Positions 43,781-53,523 of a stretch of DNA of 64,000 bases are shown piece by piece. The notes beneath the pieces are model-generated. The model was given only the letters and a program-made list of their open reading frames with translations. It made no database searches and was not told the DNA's origin. Position 1 is the first letter of the stretch. Every line of letters starts with the position of its first letter. The stretch covers positions 930,001-994,000 of the forward strand of contig NAKE01000001.1 in NCBI GenBank assembly GCA_008680965.1. The letters run 5' to 3'. The stretch comes from Collinsella aerofaciens. Lineage in GTDB: Bacteria > Actinomycetota > Coriobacteriia > Coriobacteriales > Coriobacteriaceae. A program made the translations under genes and the position numbers.

Positions 43781-45970
43781 CTACTGGCCCGTAGAGGGTT
43801 CGGGCGTGGGCGTAGGATCGGGGGTAGGCGTCGGCGTGCCACCGTCGCCACCCGTGCCGCCATTGCCACCCGTGCCACCGTCGCCACCTGTCGTGCCGCT
43901 ATCGCCGGTGGTGTTGCCGCCCGGGGTTTCAGTGGTCGTGGTTGTCGTTGTCGTTGTGGTGGTCGTGGTCTCTCCCTCTTCTTTTCCCTCGTCTTTATCC
44001 TCCTCGTCTTTCTTTTTGTTGTTTGTGCCGTAGAACTTCCAGACGTTATTGTTCTTGTACGTGGGAGCCGTTCCGGTCGGGAATTCCTCGCGCTCGGTGC
44101 CCGCAAGAACGGTGTTCATGAACTTCTTAAAGACGGGCAGGTTGGTGCTGTCGCCCAGCAGGTCCGAACCGTACTTTTGGATGGGAATCTCGCCTGCGGA
44201 ATAACCGGTCCACAGGGCGCATGCCAGTTGCGGCGTGAAGCCGCAGAACCACAGGTTGGTGGTGTTGTCAGTGGTGCCCGTCTTGCCGGCATAGGGCTGG
44301 TTGACGCTCAGCGCGCCGGCGGCACCCGTGCCGCTGCCCTGCATGACGCCGGATAGAACGTCGGTAACCGCGGCAGCCTCGCCTTCGGTGAGCACCTGCG
44401 TGGGATTGTCAGTGTGCTGGTACAGAACCGAGCCGGTACGCGAGTCGATCTCGGTAATGGCGATGGGCTGACGGTAGTAGCCACCGTTGGCAAACGTTGC
44501 GTAGGCAGATGCCATCTCGAGCGGTGAGATGGACCCGGTGCCGAGCGTCATGACGGGAACGTCCTCGATATTGTCCTTGGCGGGATCGATGCCAAGCTTT
44601 TTGACGAGCGACATGATCTTGTCATTGCCGATGGCTTCGGCCACCTGAATGTAGCCGGTGTTGGATGAGTATGCCGTTGCCTGTTTAAGCGTGATGTTGC
44701 CATAGCTCTGGTTGCCGTAGTTTTGCACCTCGGTCGTGGTGCCCTTGGCCTTGAGCGGCGAGTTGCAGTTGAGGGTGACGTTGGGGTTCATACCGTTTTG
44801 GATGGCAGTTGCCAGCGTAAAGGCCTTAAACGTGGAGCCCACGGGGCGCTTTGCCGTAGCGTGGTTCACGTGATTCTCGTCGGCGTTGTAGTCGTAGCCG
44901 CCCACCATGCACTTGATGTAGCCGGTCTTGGGGTCAACGACGACCATGCCCATGTCCAGTCCGTCGAGCGAAAGCGTGTCGAGCTGCGAGCGCACGGCCT
45001 CCTCGGCCACCTGCTGCATGGTGGGGTCGATGGTGGTCTTGACGGTCAGACCGCCCTTAAAGAGCACGTCGGTGGAGAACTCCTGCTCAAGCAGCTGCTT
45101 AACGTAGGCGACAAAGTAGGGCTGAGAGTACACATCGACGCCACTGCCCGAAATCTCGGTCACGTTAAGCGTGATGGGCTCAGCCTGCGCGGCATCGTGC
45201 TCTTCCTGCGTGATGTGGCCCAGACGCAGCATGTTGTCCAGAACCTTGTTGCGGCGGGACAGCGCCAAGTCGGGATTAACCGTGGGGTCGTACTGCGAGG
45301 GCGAGTTGGGAAGGCCGATCAGCAGCGCGGCCTCGCTCAGGGTGAGGTCGGCGGCGGTTTTGGACAGATAGGTCTCGGCGGCGGCCTCGATGCCATATGC
45401 TCCATGGCCGTAGTAGATGGTGTTGAGGTACATCATGAGGATCTCGTCTTTGGAGTACATATCCTCCATCTTGATGGCGATATAGGCCTCGCGCACCTTA
45501 CGCTCGATGGTCGAGTCGAATTGTTCCTCCTGCAAGATGGTGTTGCGAACCAGCTGCTGGGTGATGGTCGATGCGCCCTCGTGGCCGCCGGTGAGGGTTG
45601 CCACCGATGCGCGTGCAATGCCCCAGAGGTCGATGCCGCCGTGCTCGTAGAAGCGCTCGTCCTCAACGTCAACGGTGCCCTGCAGCACGTACGGGGACAC
45701 TTGGTCCTTGGTGATGGACTTGCGGTTTTGCGTGTAGAAACTCGCAATGGTATTGCCGTTGCAGTCGACGATGTCGGTGGGCTCGCTCACCAGATACGCG
45801 TTGGCATCGGTGTAGTCGGGCAGATCGGACAGCCAGCGGTTGACGTTGCCGATCATGCCGATGCCAAACGCTACGCCCGCGATAAGCAGAAAGCCCAAAA
45901 ACGAGAGCAAGATCATGGGAAGGGCATGCGTCTTGGAGCGACCGCGCCCCTGTCGTTGGCGAGGACCCAT
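43781..45970 (-). CDS. Class A penicillin-binding protein (PBP1A-like)
   Basis: 729 residues; the ATG at 45968-45970 is chosen for TGGAGG upstream. A basic N-terminus and one membrane helix (ILLSFLGFLLIAGVAFGIGM) anchor it. The glycosyltransferase has DERFYEHGGIDLWGIARA with the catalytic Glu and GASTITQQLVRNTI. The transpeptidase has S-T-F-K in RPVGSTFKAFTLA, S-S-N in YSSNTGYIQ and KTG in YAGKTGTTDN. The tail is low-complexity: a run of 13 Thr and then Gly/Pro/Thr stretches. It polymerises and crosslinks peptidoglycan outside the membrane. Confidence 0.95.
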   Translation of the reverse strand: MGPRQRQGRGRSKTHALPMILLSFLGFLLIAGVAFGIGMIGNVNRWLSDLPDYTDANAYLVSEPTDIVDCNGNTIASFYTQNRKSITKDQVSPYVLQGTVDVEDERFYEHGGIDLWGIARASVATLTGGHEGASTITQQLVRNTILQEEQFDSTIERKVREAYIAIKMEDMYSKDEILMMYLNTIYYGHGAYGIEAAAETYLSKTAADLTLSEAALLIGLPNSPSQYDPTVNPDLALSRRNKVLDNMLRLGHITQEEHDAAQAEPITLNVTEISGSGVDVYSQPYFVAYVKQLLEQEFSTDVLFKGGLTVKTTIDPTMQQVAEEAVRSQLDTLSLDGLDMGMVVVDPKTGYIKCMVGGYDYNADENHVNHATAKRPVGSTFKAFTLATAIQNGMNPNVTLNCNSPLKAKGTTTEVQNYGNQSYGNITLKQATAYSSNTGYIQVAEAIGNDKIMSLVKKLGIDPAKDNIEDVPVMTLGTGSISPLEMASAYATFANGGYYRQPIAITEIDSRTGSVLYQHTDNPTQVLTEGEAAAVTDVLSGVMQGSGTGAAGALSVNQPYAGKTGTTDNTTNLWFCGFTPQLACALWTGYSAGEIPIQKYGSDLLGDSTNLPVFKKFMNTVLAGTEREEFPTGTAPTYKNNNVWKFYGTNNKKKDEEDKDEGKEEGETTTTTTTTTTTTTETPGGNTTGDSGTTGGDGGTGGNGGTGGDGGTPTPTPDPTPTPEPSTGQ

Positions 45971-46131
45971 ATATTGACCTCCAGGTATGTCGTGCCAGGC
46001 GGCAGGTATGCTGCCGGGCAGGATGGACATAAGTTATTACACGATAAACCAATCGGGGCACGCGGGGCCTCGTGTATGCTGGTTGGCAGCATTTTTCAGA
46101 GTGAAAGCACACCTTGGCAAGGAGTTTACCG

Positions 46132-48108
46132 ATGGCGATTCGGCCGGTGGAACCGAGTGGACAATGCGAAAGCGAGCTGGCGGCGGCTGAAGTGGCGCTG
46201 CCCGAGCTGCTGGCGCCTGCTGGCGGACTCGACCAGATGCTCGCGGCGATTGCGGCGGGTGCCGATGCCATCTATGCGGGGCTGGACGGATTCAACGCTC
46301 GAGTGAGCGCGCATGGCTTTAGCGATGATGAGTTCGCGCGCGGTTGTGCCGTGGCCCATGCCCATGGCGTGCGTGTGTACGTGACGCTCAACGTGTTCGT
46401 GTTCGATGATGAGCTTGCCGACGCCGTGGCGTTGGGGGCGCATGCGCACGCGTTGGGTGCCGATGCGTTGATTGTGGCCGATGCCGGGCTGGCCTGTGCG
46501 CTTCGTGCGGCGATTGCGGGGGTCGAGATTCACCTGTCCACCCAAGCGGGCGCTCACAGCGAGGGCGCCGTGCAGTTGGCTGCCAAGGAGTTGGGAGTTG
46601 AGCGCGTGACGACTGCGCGCGAGCTGAACGTGGCGGAGATTGGGACGCTTTGCGCTACTGGCGTGCCCATAGAGGTGTTCTGTCACGGTGCTATTTGCAT
46701 TGGTTATTCAGGCGCGTGTGAGTTTTCGGCCCTGCGGCGCGGACGGTCGGCGATGCGCGGCGACTGCACACAGCCGTGCCGTCTGTCCTATGACTTGGCG
46801 GACGAGGCGGGGCAGAGTGTTGTTGCTGTCGAAGGGGACCGCCTGCTTTGTCCGCGTGACTATCTGGGTATCGCGCGCCTGCCGGAGCTTGTTGCCGCCG
46901 GCGTGGCATCGCTCAAGATCGAGGGCCGCATGAAGAATCCCGACTACGTCTTTAACGTGGTGAGGGTGTGGCGTCGGGCGCTCGATATGCTGCGCGCCGG
47001 CACATGGGATGCCGATGCGGTGCCGACGCTTGAGCGCGAGCTGGGGAGGTCGTTCAACCGCGGCTTTACCGATGCGTATCTGCGGGGTCGTTCGGGCGCC
47101 GAGCTCATGAGCTTTGAACGCGCGATCAACCAGGGCGTGCGCGTGGGCCACTTGGTGGCGGTGGGTCACGAAGAGGTGACGGTTGAGCTTGATGCCGCCG
47201 TGGCGGCGGGCGATACGCTCGAGATCCGATTTTACCCGGGTGCCGACGCGCGTCCCGATGTGCCCAAGCGCTGGCCACAGGTGCCTTGTCCCGTGGATGC
47301 CGCTGCGGGAGAGCGCGTCGTTGTCCATTGCAAGCGCAAGGTGGAAGCGGGCTGCGAGGTCTATCTGATTCGCAGCGCAGGCGTGCTGGGGCAGACGGCA
47401 GCGGTGTTGGAGCGTATGCGGGTCGAGGCAGATACGGTCGCGCCTGTTGAGCGGTCCGTTGAGGTGTTGCCGTTTGAGGGCGTTCTGGCAGATGGTGATG
47501 TGCCGACGGAGTTGGCGGAGCCGGGGGAGCCGGCAAAGCGCGAGGATTTTGCTCGTATGGTCTTTGCCTGGGAACTGATGGATGTGGATCCGCGCGATGA
47601 GCGGGATCTGTCCGATGCGACGGTGGTGCTCGACGAAGTGTGCCGCGCAGGCGATATCGAGCGGACTCGGGCGCTTATGCAGCGTGCCGGGCGTGTGGTT
47701 TGCCGCAACCTGGGGCAGGTGGCGATGGCCCGCGAGCTGGGCACGGCGTTTGACGTGGCGGCGCCGGTGTTCTGTGCCAATCGGGCCACGCTTGCCTGGC
47801 TGCGCGGGCTTGGCGCGGGGTGGGTATACTTGCCTGCCGAGTTGCTCAGCAATGACAGGGAGCGTATTGCCGAGCTGGCTGCTGAACCCGGCGTCTTGGG
47901 TCCGTTCGACGCCGACTGTCCCGAGCTTATGGTGTGCGAGCACTGCCTGCTGACCGCCGAGGGCGTCTGCGCCACCGATGCGACGGGGCAGGTCCGTTGC
48001 CGCGACTGCTTGCGTCGTCGGCAGGTGCGCTATCTGGTCGAGCGTGACGGTACGCGTCTGCCAGTTGCCATCGACGCATGCGGCAGGACGAGGATTTTCC
48101 TGTCGTAG
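46132..48108 (+). CDS. U32 family peptidase-like protein
   Basis: 658 residues from the ATG at 46132 behind AAGGAG. LPELLAPAGGLDQMLAAIAA, EVFCHGAICIGYSGAC (U32 signature, about residues 182-197) and GDCTQPCRLSYD with putative Fe-S cysteines are present, with SLKIEGRMKNPDYVFNVV after. The C-terminus has zinc-like cysteine pairs (MVCEHCLLTAEGVCA, VRCRDCLRR). Known relatives modify rRNA or tRNA. It is divergent from the PBP gene and upstream of tyrS. Confidence 0.9.
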   Translation: MAIRPVEPSGQCESELAAAEVALPELLAPAGGLDQMLAAIAAGADAIYAGLDGFNARVSAHGFSDDEFARGCAVAHAHGVRVYVTLNVFVFDDELADAVALGAHAHALGADALIVADAGLACALRAAIAGVEIHLSTQAGAHSEGAVQLAAKELGVERVTTARELNVAEIGTLCATGVPIEVFCHGAICIGYSGACEFSALRRGRSAMRGDCTQPCRLSYDLADEAGQSVVAVEGDRLLCPRDYLGIARLPELVAAGVASLKIEGRMKNPDYVFNVVRVWRRALDMLRAGTWDADAVPTLERELGRSFNRGFTDAYLRGRSGAELMSFERAINQGVRVGHLVAVGHEEVTVELDAAVAAGDTLEIRFYPGADARPDVPKRWPQVPCPVDAAAGERVVVHCKRKVEAGCEVYLIRSAGVLGQTAAVLERMRVEADTVAPVERSVEVLPFEGVLADGDVPTELAEPGEPAKREDFARMVFAWELMDVDPRDERDLSDATVVLDEVCRAGDIERTRALMQRAGRVVCRNLGQVAMARELGTAFDVAAPVFCANRATLAWLRGLGAGWVYLPAELLSNDRERIAELAAEPGVLGPFDADCPELMVCEHCLLTAEGVCATDATGQVRCRDCLRRRQVRYLVERDGTRLPVAIDACGRTRIFLS

Positions 48109-48204
48109 ATGCTGCGTCGCGTCAGTTTGTTATCATAAGAGAGTTTATGGACTTCCAGCACCGCCGTTTTCGGCGAGGGTGCTATAGCAAAAGGAGGATA
48201 CCCA

Positions 48205-49416
48205 ATGCTGTCTGTTGACGAGCAAATGCGTATCATCACCTCGGGCGTCGCGCAGATCGTCCCCGAGGCCGACCTTCGCAAGAAGCTTGAGAAGGGCGAG
48301 CCCCTCAACATCAAGCTCGGCGTCGATCCCACCAGCCCCGACCTGCACCTGGGCCACGCCGTGCCGCTGCGCAAGATGCGTCAGTTCCAGGACCTGGGCC
48401 ACAACGTCACCCTCATCATCGGCAACGGTACCGCGTTGATTGGCGACCCTTCGGGCAAGAATTCCACCCGTCCGCAGCTTTCGCAGGAGCAAATCGAGGC
48501 CAATGCCGAGACCTACGTGAGCCAGGCCATGAAGATCCTGGATCCCGAGAAGACCACCATCGTGCACAACGGTGACTGGATCTTGTCGATGGATCTGGCT
48601 GGTCTGCTGCAGGTGTGCTCCAAGTTCACCGTCGCCCGTATCCTCGAGCGCGACGACTTTACCAAGCGCTACCAGTCCCAGACGCCGATCGCCCTGCACG
48701 AGTTCCTGTACCCCGTGATGCAGGCATACGATTCGGTCATGATCAAGGCCGACGTGGAGATGGGCGGCACCGACCAGCTCTTCAACCTGCTTGCCGGCCG
48801 TGAGCTCATGGAGAAGATGGGCATGGAGCCGCAGATCGCGCTCACCATGCCGCTGCTCGAGGGTACCGATGGCGTGCGCAAGATGTCCAAGTCCTATGGC
48901 AACTACATCGGCCTGACCGACGCTCCCAAGGATATGTTCGGCAAGACCATGTCTATCCCCGACGAGATGATTGGCAAGTACTATCGTCTGGCCAGTTCGC
49001 TCGCCCCGGCCGAGGTCGACAAGATCGACGCCGCCCTGGCCGACGGTTCCGCCGACCCCTACGAGCTCAAGCGCGCTCTGGGCCGCGACCTGTGCGACAC
49101 CTACCACGGCGCCGGTGCCGGCGACGAGGCTCAGGCCGAGTTCGACCGCGTGTTCAAGGAGGGCCAGCTCGCCGACTTCCCCGAGAAGCATGTTGAGCTG
49201 ACTGTTAACGACGAGGGCCAGATCTACCTCGCCGGTCTGCTCAAGGACCTGGGCCTTTCGGCCAGCGCCGGCCAGGCCCGTCGCGACATCGACGGCGGCG
49301 GCGTCAAGATCAATGGCAAGGCCGTGGCTCCCAAGAGCTACAACATCGACCCCAGCGCCCTCAAGCTGGGCGACACCCTCTCCGTAGGCAAGCGCAAGGG
49401 CTTCAAGTTGGTCTAG
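48205..49416 (+). CDS. tyrS: Tyrosine--tRNA ligase
   Basis: 403 residues with ATG behind AAAAGGAGG. Class I signatures are DLHLGHAVPL (HIGH, about residues 48-57) and VRKMSKSYGN (KMSKS). The C-terminal S4-type RNA-binding domain has LSASAGQARRDIDGGGVKIN. No T-box leader was found; a short stem (AGCACC/GGTGCT) lies just before the ribosome site. Confidence 0.96.
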   Translation: MLSVDEQMRIITSGVAQIVPEADLRKKLEKGEPLNIKLGVDPTSPDLHLGHAVPLRKMRQFQDLGHNVTLIIGNGTALIGDPSGKNSTRPQLSQEQIEANAETYVSQAMKILDPEKTTIVHNGDWILSMDLAGLLQVCSKFTVARILERDDFTKRYQSQTPIALHEFLYPVMQAYDSVMIKADVEMGGTDQLFNLLAGRELMEKMGMEPQIALTMPLLEGTDGVRKMSKSYGNYIGLTDAPKDMFGKTMSIPDEMIGKYYRLASSLAPAEVDKIDAALADGSADPYELKRALGRDLCDTYHGAGAGDEAQAEFDRVFKEGQLADFPEKHVELTVNDEGQIYLAGLLKDLGLSASAGQARRDIDGGGVKINGKAVAPKSYNIDPSALKLGDTLSVGKRKGFKLV

Positions 49417-49445
49417 CAAGTAGGTCAACCTAACATGTGCAATAG

Positions 49446-49479
49446 GGCCGCAGCCGGGATTCCCGACTGCGGCCTTTTT
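49446..49479 (+). terminator. Intrinsic terminator after tyrS
   Basis: GGCCGCAG/CTGCGGCC stem with an inner CGGGA/TCCCG, followed by TTTTT. Confidence 0.9.
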
Positions 49480-49481
49480 AG

Positions 49482-49568
49482 ATGATCCCTTGGGGACGGA
49501 GGAAAACGGATCACCGAGGGGGTCGGTTTGGCCCGGTGATCCGTTTTCCTCCGTCCCCAAGGGATCAT
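49482..49568. repeat. Palindromic intergenic repeat with 34-bp perfect arms
   Basis: Arms 49482-49515 and 49535-49568 are exact reverse complements around a 19-base loop. Thirty-one bases of one arm recur at 1747-1777. It lies between the tyrS terminator and ade. It may be a REP- or MITE-like element. Confidence 0.9.
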
Positions 49569-49694
49569 TTGGCAGTGCCGTTAAGCGGAAGGGGTGTTAT
49601 CGGCGGCCTCCTTTTGGGCATACAATGGCTATTGGTTTGCTGCGGTGAAGGCCTGTCCGCTCCGCAGCTTTTTTCTACGGTTAAAGGAGTATGT

Positions 49695-51515
49695 ATGTCC
49701 GTTGAGGTCATGAGATCTGTGATCGAGGCCGCCGAGGGTCGTGTGCCCGTTGACACGCTGTTTGCCAACGCACAGATTGTCGATGTGTACGGCCAGCGCG
49801 TGGCGCCCGGTAGCGTTGCCGTCAAGGATGGCGTGATCGTCGGTGTGCTCTACGATGGTCGCGACGATGCCGCCGGTACGTATGAGGCTGCCGAGGTCAT
49901 CGATTGCCAGGGCCGCTATCTTGCCCCCGGTTTTATTGACGGACACTTGCATATCGAGTCTTCGAACATCCGCCCTGCCGAGTATGCGCGCATGGCGGCG
50001 ACGCGCGGTACCACCACTGCCATTGCCGACAGCCACGAGATCGCCAACGTTTCCGGCCTGGACGGCCTGCGCTTTATGATCGAGGACGGCCGTCGCGCGC
50101 CCATTTCCATCAAGTACATGATGCCCTCGTGCGTGCCCGCGCTGCCCGATGAGCAAGCAGGCGCTGTGATTACCGCCGCTGACATGCAGGCGTTTTTTGC
50201 CGAGCATCCGGGCGATGTCTTTGGCCTGGGCGAGATGATGAACCTGCCGGGCGTCTTTATGGCCGATCCCGAGACCTGCGCTCGAATCGACGCTGCCAAC
50301 CAGACGCCGTCCAAGCAGGTTGACGGTCACGCGCCGCTCGTTGCCGGCAAGGACCTCAACGCCTATGCCGCAGCAGGTATTATCGCTGACCATGAGTCGA
50401 CGATTCCCGAGGAGGCACTCGACAAGCTGTCTCGCGGCATGTATGTGATGCTGCGCGAGGGTACGTGCAGCCATGACCTGGCCAACCTGTCGCCGATGCT
50501 GCTGGAGAATCCTGCCCGTGCCCGCCGTTGCTGCTTTGCGACCGACGACCGCGCTCCTTCCGATGCGCTTGCGTCCGGCATGATCGACAACGCCTGCCGC
50601 GTGGCGATTGAGGCCGGTATCGACCCGGTGGTCGCTATCTCCATGGCGTCCCTTTCCACGGCTGAGGCGTTTGGCCTGGATCACGGCTGCCGCGACCCGC
50701 ACGAGCTCCGCGGCGCCATCGCCCCGGGCAAGCGTGCCGACCTGCTGGTGCTCAATGACCTGACGTTTGCCACGGCTCCGCATCGCGTATATGCCGCCGG
50801 TGCTCTGGTGGCGCAGGACGGTACCTTTGTGGGCGAGATTGCACCCGAGATGGCCGAGGTCGCAGCCCTTGCCGATGAGCTGCGCGCCTCCGTTAAGCTG
50901 CCGAAGCTTTCGCTCGACGTGTTCGACTATGCCTTTAAGCCGGGCGAGGCCGTGATTGACGTGGTGCCGGGTAAGGCCATCACGGGTATGGCTCGCCCGG
51001 AGAGCGCCGAGGGCCTGCGTCGCATTATGCTGATTGAGCGCCATGGCCGCGGCGTGTCGTTGCAGGCCGAGGGCGCCGACGGCGATGGCCCCGCTGGCCT
51101 GGGCCTGGTCGGCAAGCATATCGGTCGCGGCTGGGTGCGTGGCCTTACCATCACCGGTGGCGCCATTGCCTCCACAATCGGCCACGACTCGCACAACGTG
51201 TGCGTCGTGGGTGATAACGCTGCCGATATGATGGCGGCTGTTGAGGCTGTGGGCCAGGGTGGTCACGTACTGGTGCGCAACGGCGAGGTCGTGGCGCGCA
51301 TTCCGCTGGCGCTCGGCGGCCTGATGAGCGAGGGCACGGCCGAAGATGTCGCCGCGCAGCACGACGACTTTATGGTCAAGGCACGCGCTATGGGTATTGA
51401 GCCGCCGCTCGACCCCATCATGGGCATCATCTTCCTGCCCCTGCCGGTTATCCCGACGCTCCGCATCCGCCCCGAGGGCATGTTCGACGTCACGACCTTC
51501 ACCTACGCCGACTAG
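49695..51515 (+). CDS. ade: Adenine deaminase
   Basis: 606 residues from the ATG at 49695 behind AAAGGAG (an ATG at 49691 is out of frame). The amidohydrolase metal site HxH is in APGFIDGHLHIESSNIRP; ATRGTTTAIADSHEIANVSG is typical of Ade, as is FATDDRAPSDALASG. The C-terminal domain has TGGAIASTIGHDSHNVCVVG. It converts adenine to hypoxanthine plus ammonia, feeding purine salvage or breakdown. Confidence 0.95.
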   Translation: MSVEVMRSVIEAAEGRVPVDTLFANAQIVDVYGQRVAPGSVAVKDGVIVGVLYDGRDDAAGTYEAAEVIDCQGRYLAPGFIDGHLHIESSNIRPAEYARMAATRGTTTAIADSHEIANVSGLDGLRFMIEDGRRAPISIKYMMPSCVPALPDEQAGAVITAADMQAFFAEHPGDVFGLGEMMNLPGVFMADPETCARIDAANQTPSKQVDGHAPLVAGKDLNAYAAAGIIADHESTIPEEALDKLSRGMYVMLREGTCSHDLANLSPMLLENPARARRCCFATDDRAPSDALASGMIDNACRVAIEAGIDPVVAISMASLSTAEAFGLDHGCRDPHELRGAIAPGKRADLLVLNDLTFATAPHRVYAAGALVAQDGTFVGEIAPEMAEVAALADELRASVKLPKLSLDVFDYAFKPGEAVIDVVPGKAITGMARPESAEGLRRIMLIERHGRGVSLQAEGADGDGPAGLGLVGKHIGRGWVRGLTITGGAIASTIGHDSHNVCVVGDNAADMMAAVEAVGQGGHVLVRNGEVVARIPLALGGLMSEGTAEDVAAQHDDFMVKARAMGIEPPLDPIMGIIFLPLPVIPTLRIRPEGMFDVTTFTYAD

Positions 51516-51654
51516 TCATCGGGGACGTTCTTAAACGACTAGTCGCCTGCGACACTCTTTGACGTGTTGCCTGGCGCTGCGAATGTGGGACCCCTGGCGC
51601 GCGTGAGCTATTTGCCAGGTCCTTGTAACGTTTGCGCCCGCGGAGTCTTACCTG

Positions 51655-51716
51655 AGCTCCCTTTGGGTACGTTGGAATTGGATACACGTTCGATTCCAAC
51701 AAGCCCGAAGGGAGCT
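51655..51716 (+). promoter_or_regulatory. Long hairpin that includes the ribosome site of the HAD gene
   Basis: AGCTCCCTT (51655-51663) pairs with AAGGGAGCT (51708-51716), GTTGGAAT (51671-51678) with ATTCCAAC (51693-51700), with further GGG/CCC pairing between. The 3' arm holds the AAGGGAG ribosome site for the ATG at 51722. It may control translation or end upstream transcription. Confidence 0.6.
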
Positions 51717-51721
51717 TTTCC

Positions 51722-52516
51722 ATGTTTAAACTGATTGCATCCGATATGGACGGCACGTTGCTTGACGAAAACAGCCAGGTGCCTCCCGAGACCTACGAAC
51801 TGATTCTGGCGCTACACGAGCATGGCGTGCATTTCGCCGCATCGTCAGGTCGTCGCTACGATCGCCTGTGCGAGTTCTTTGCGCCCGTTCGCGACAAGAT
51901 GGACTTTGTCGCCGCTAACGGTGCCCAGGTCTACGCCGACGGCAAAATGGTAGACCGTGAGGTGTATTCGCACCTGGCGATTCGAAGGCTCGCCCAGGCT
52001 GTCGCGACGTTTCCCAATCTGCATCTTGCGCTTTTTGACCGAACCAAGTCCTTCCTGCTCGATGACGAGTGCAAGTTCGTGCGTGAGGTCGATAAGGACC
52101 TTCCCAATGCCGAGCGTATTTGGGAGCTGCCCGATCCCAGCGTAAATATCATCAAGGCGAGTATCTTTTGCGATGACGGTGTCGTTATGGACAGCGCCTA
52201 CGTGCTACAGCGCGAACTTGGCCAGCTCTTTACTTTTGCGCCTTCGGGCAACGCGTGGATCGATGCCATGCAGCCCGGTGTGTCGAAGGCCTCGGGCATC
52301 GCACAGCTTGCGGAGCATTACGGCATTGGACGCGACGAGATCATGGCGTTTGGCGACTCGATGAACGACTACGAGATCATTCGCTTTGTCGGCACGGGCT
52401 GTGCGATGGAAAACGCGCGCCCCGCGCTCAAAGCGGTTGCCGATCGCGTCGTAGGCTGCAACCGCGACCACGCCGTTCAGCAGGAGCTCCGTCGCGTGCT
52501 GGAGAGTCTCGCTTAA
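51722..52516 (+). CDS. Cof-type HAD-IIB family phosphatase
   Basis: 264 residues. HAD motif I is IASDMDGTLLDE (nucleophile Asp), motif II FAASSGRRYDRL, motif III SKASGIAQL with Lys, and motif IV IMAFGDSMNDYEII. The cap is of type IIB. Such enzymes dephosphorylate sugar phosphates or flavin/pyridoxal cofactors; the substrate is unknown. Convergent with a second, less similar HAD gene. Confidence 0.92.
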   Translation: MFKLIASDMDGTLLDENSQVPPETYELILALHEHGVHFAASSGRRYDRLCEFFAPVRDKMDFVAANGAQVYADGKMVDREVYSHLAIRRLAQAVATFPNLHLALFDRTKSFLLDDECKFVREVDKDLPNAERIWELPDPSVNIIKASIFCDDGVVMDSAYVLQRELGQLFTFAPSGNAWIDAMQPGVSKASGIAQLAEHYGIGRDEIMAFGDSMNDYEIIRFVGTGCAMENARPALKAVADRVVGCNRDHAVQQELRRVLESLA

Positions 52517-52517
52517 T

Positions 52518-52583
52518 CCGGCAGATGGGGACAGTCCTTGCGGCGCCCCGCGAAGAGTGTCCCCAAATTAACTACCCTGCCGG
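52518..52583. terminator. Nested hairpins between convergent HAD genes
   Basis: CCGGCAG/CTGCCGG encloses TGGGGACA/TGTCCCCA. It could terminate transcription from both sides; no long T-run is present. Confidence 0.5.
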
Positions 52584-52593
52584 GTTGATGCTG

Positions 52594-53436
52594 CTAGGCG
52601 AGGGCGGCCATGATGGTGCGGGCGACGCCGTCGTGGTCGTTGTCGTATTCGGTGATGGCGTCGGCGGCCTCGCGGTCCTCGGGTTCGCCGTTGATCATGG
52701 CCATGCCGTGGCCCGCTGCCTGCAGCATGGGGATGTCGTTGATGTTGTCGCCGAACGCCCAAGCGTCGGCGAGACGCTCGCCCAGGTGCTCGCATAGCCA
52801 CGTGAGGGCCGTTCCCTTGGTGGCGCCCTCGCCCATGACCTCGATATTCATGGCGTACGAACGCGTGACCTCAATGCCTCCGAGCGTGTCGAGCTCCGAC
52901 GCGATGGCGTCGCGATCGGCCGGGTCGTGCCAGTACATGGCGATGCGTTCGAGCGTCTCGACCTCGTCGATCTTGCTGTCGATATCCATGTCGATCGGTG
53001 TTCGTGTGCGCTTGAGCGAAGCCGCGATGTGGGGGTCGCCGCCGCAGAATTCGTCCAGGCGCGTGTAGAGCGAGCGGGGGAGGAAGCACTGCCCATCCGC
53101 GAAGATATCGAAGGTCACATCGTGGCCGGCGGCGATGCGATGGACGCGATGGGCAATGCCGCGATCGAGCGGACGGCTCAATATGCGCGTGGCGCGCGAG
53201 GCATCGTTGGGCACATCGTCGTCGAGCTGCCAGACGCTGGCGCCATTGGCGCAGACGGCATAGTGCACGGCGGGATGGGCGAGGATGGGCTCAAAGATGC
53301 CCGACAGCGGACGCCCCGTGCAGGGCACAAATTCAATTCCGCGTCGAGCGAGTTCGTTAAGCATCGCCCAGGTGGCATCGCTCATCTGCTTATCGCTCGT
53401 CAACAGCGTTCCATCCATATCGGAAAACACAATCAT
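52594..53436 (-). CDS. Cof-type HAD-IIB family phosphatase
   Basis: 280 residues with ATG behind AAAGGG. Motif I is VFSDMDGTLLTS, motif II FVPCTGRPLSG, motif III TKGTALTWL and motif IV DAWAFGDNINDIPML. Same fold as 51722-52516, but the cap sequence differs widely, so they are not recent duplicates. Substrate unknown. Confidence 0.92.
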   Translation of the reverse strand: MIVFSDMDGTLLTSDKQMSDATWAMLNELARRGIEFVPCTGRPLSGIFEPILAHPAVHYAVCANGASVWQLDDDVPNDASRATRILSRPLDRGIAHRVHRIAAGHDVTFDIFADGQCFLPRSLYTRLDEFCGGDPHIAASLKRTRTPIDMDIDSKIDEVETLERIAMYWHDPADRDAIASELDTLGGIEVTRSYAMNIEVMGEGATKGTALTWLCEHLGERLADAWAFGDNINDIPMLQAAGHGMAMINGEPEDREAADAITEYDNDHDGVARTIMAALA

Positions 53437-53523
53437 TTGATGCAGCCCTTTCTGCTGGCATAAAAAGCGTGGCCGAGGGCGGTGATTCCCTGGCCACGCT
53501 CGAGTTCTATAACGGTCCGCGTC

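Noticed and set aside
48109..48204. T-box leader for tyrS
   Set aside because: Only 96 bases, no T-box sequence and no terminator hairpin.
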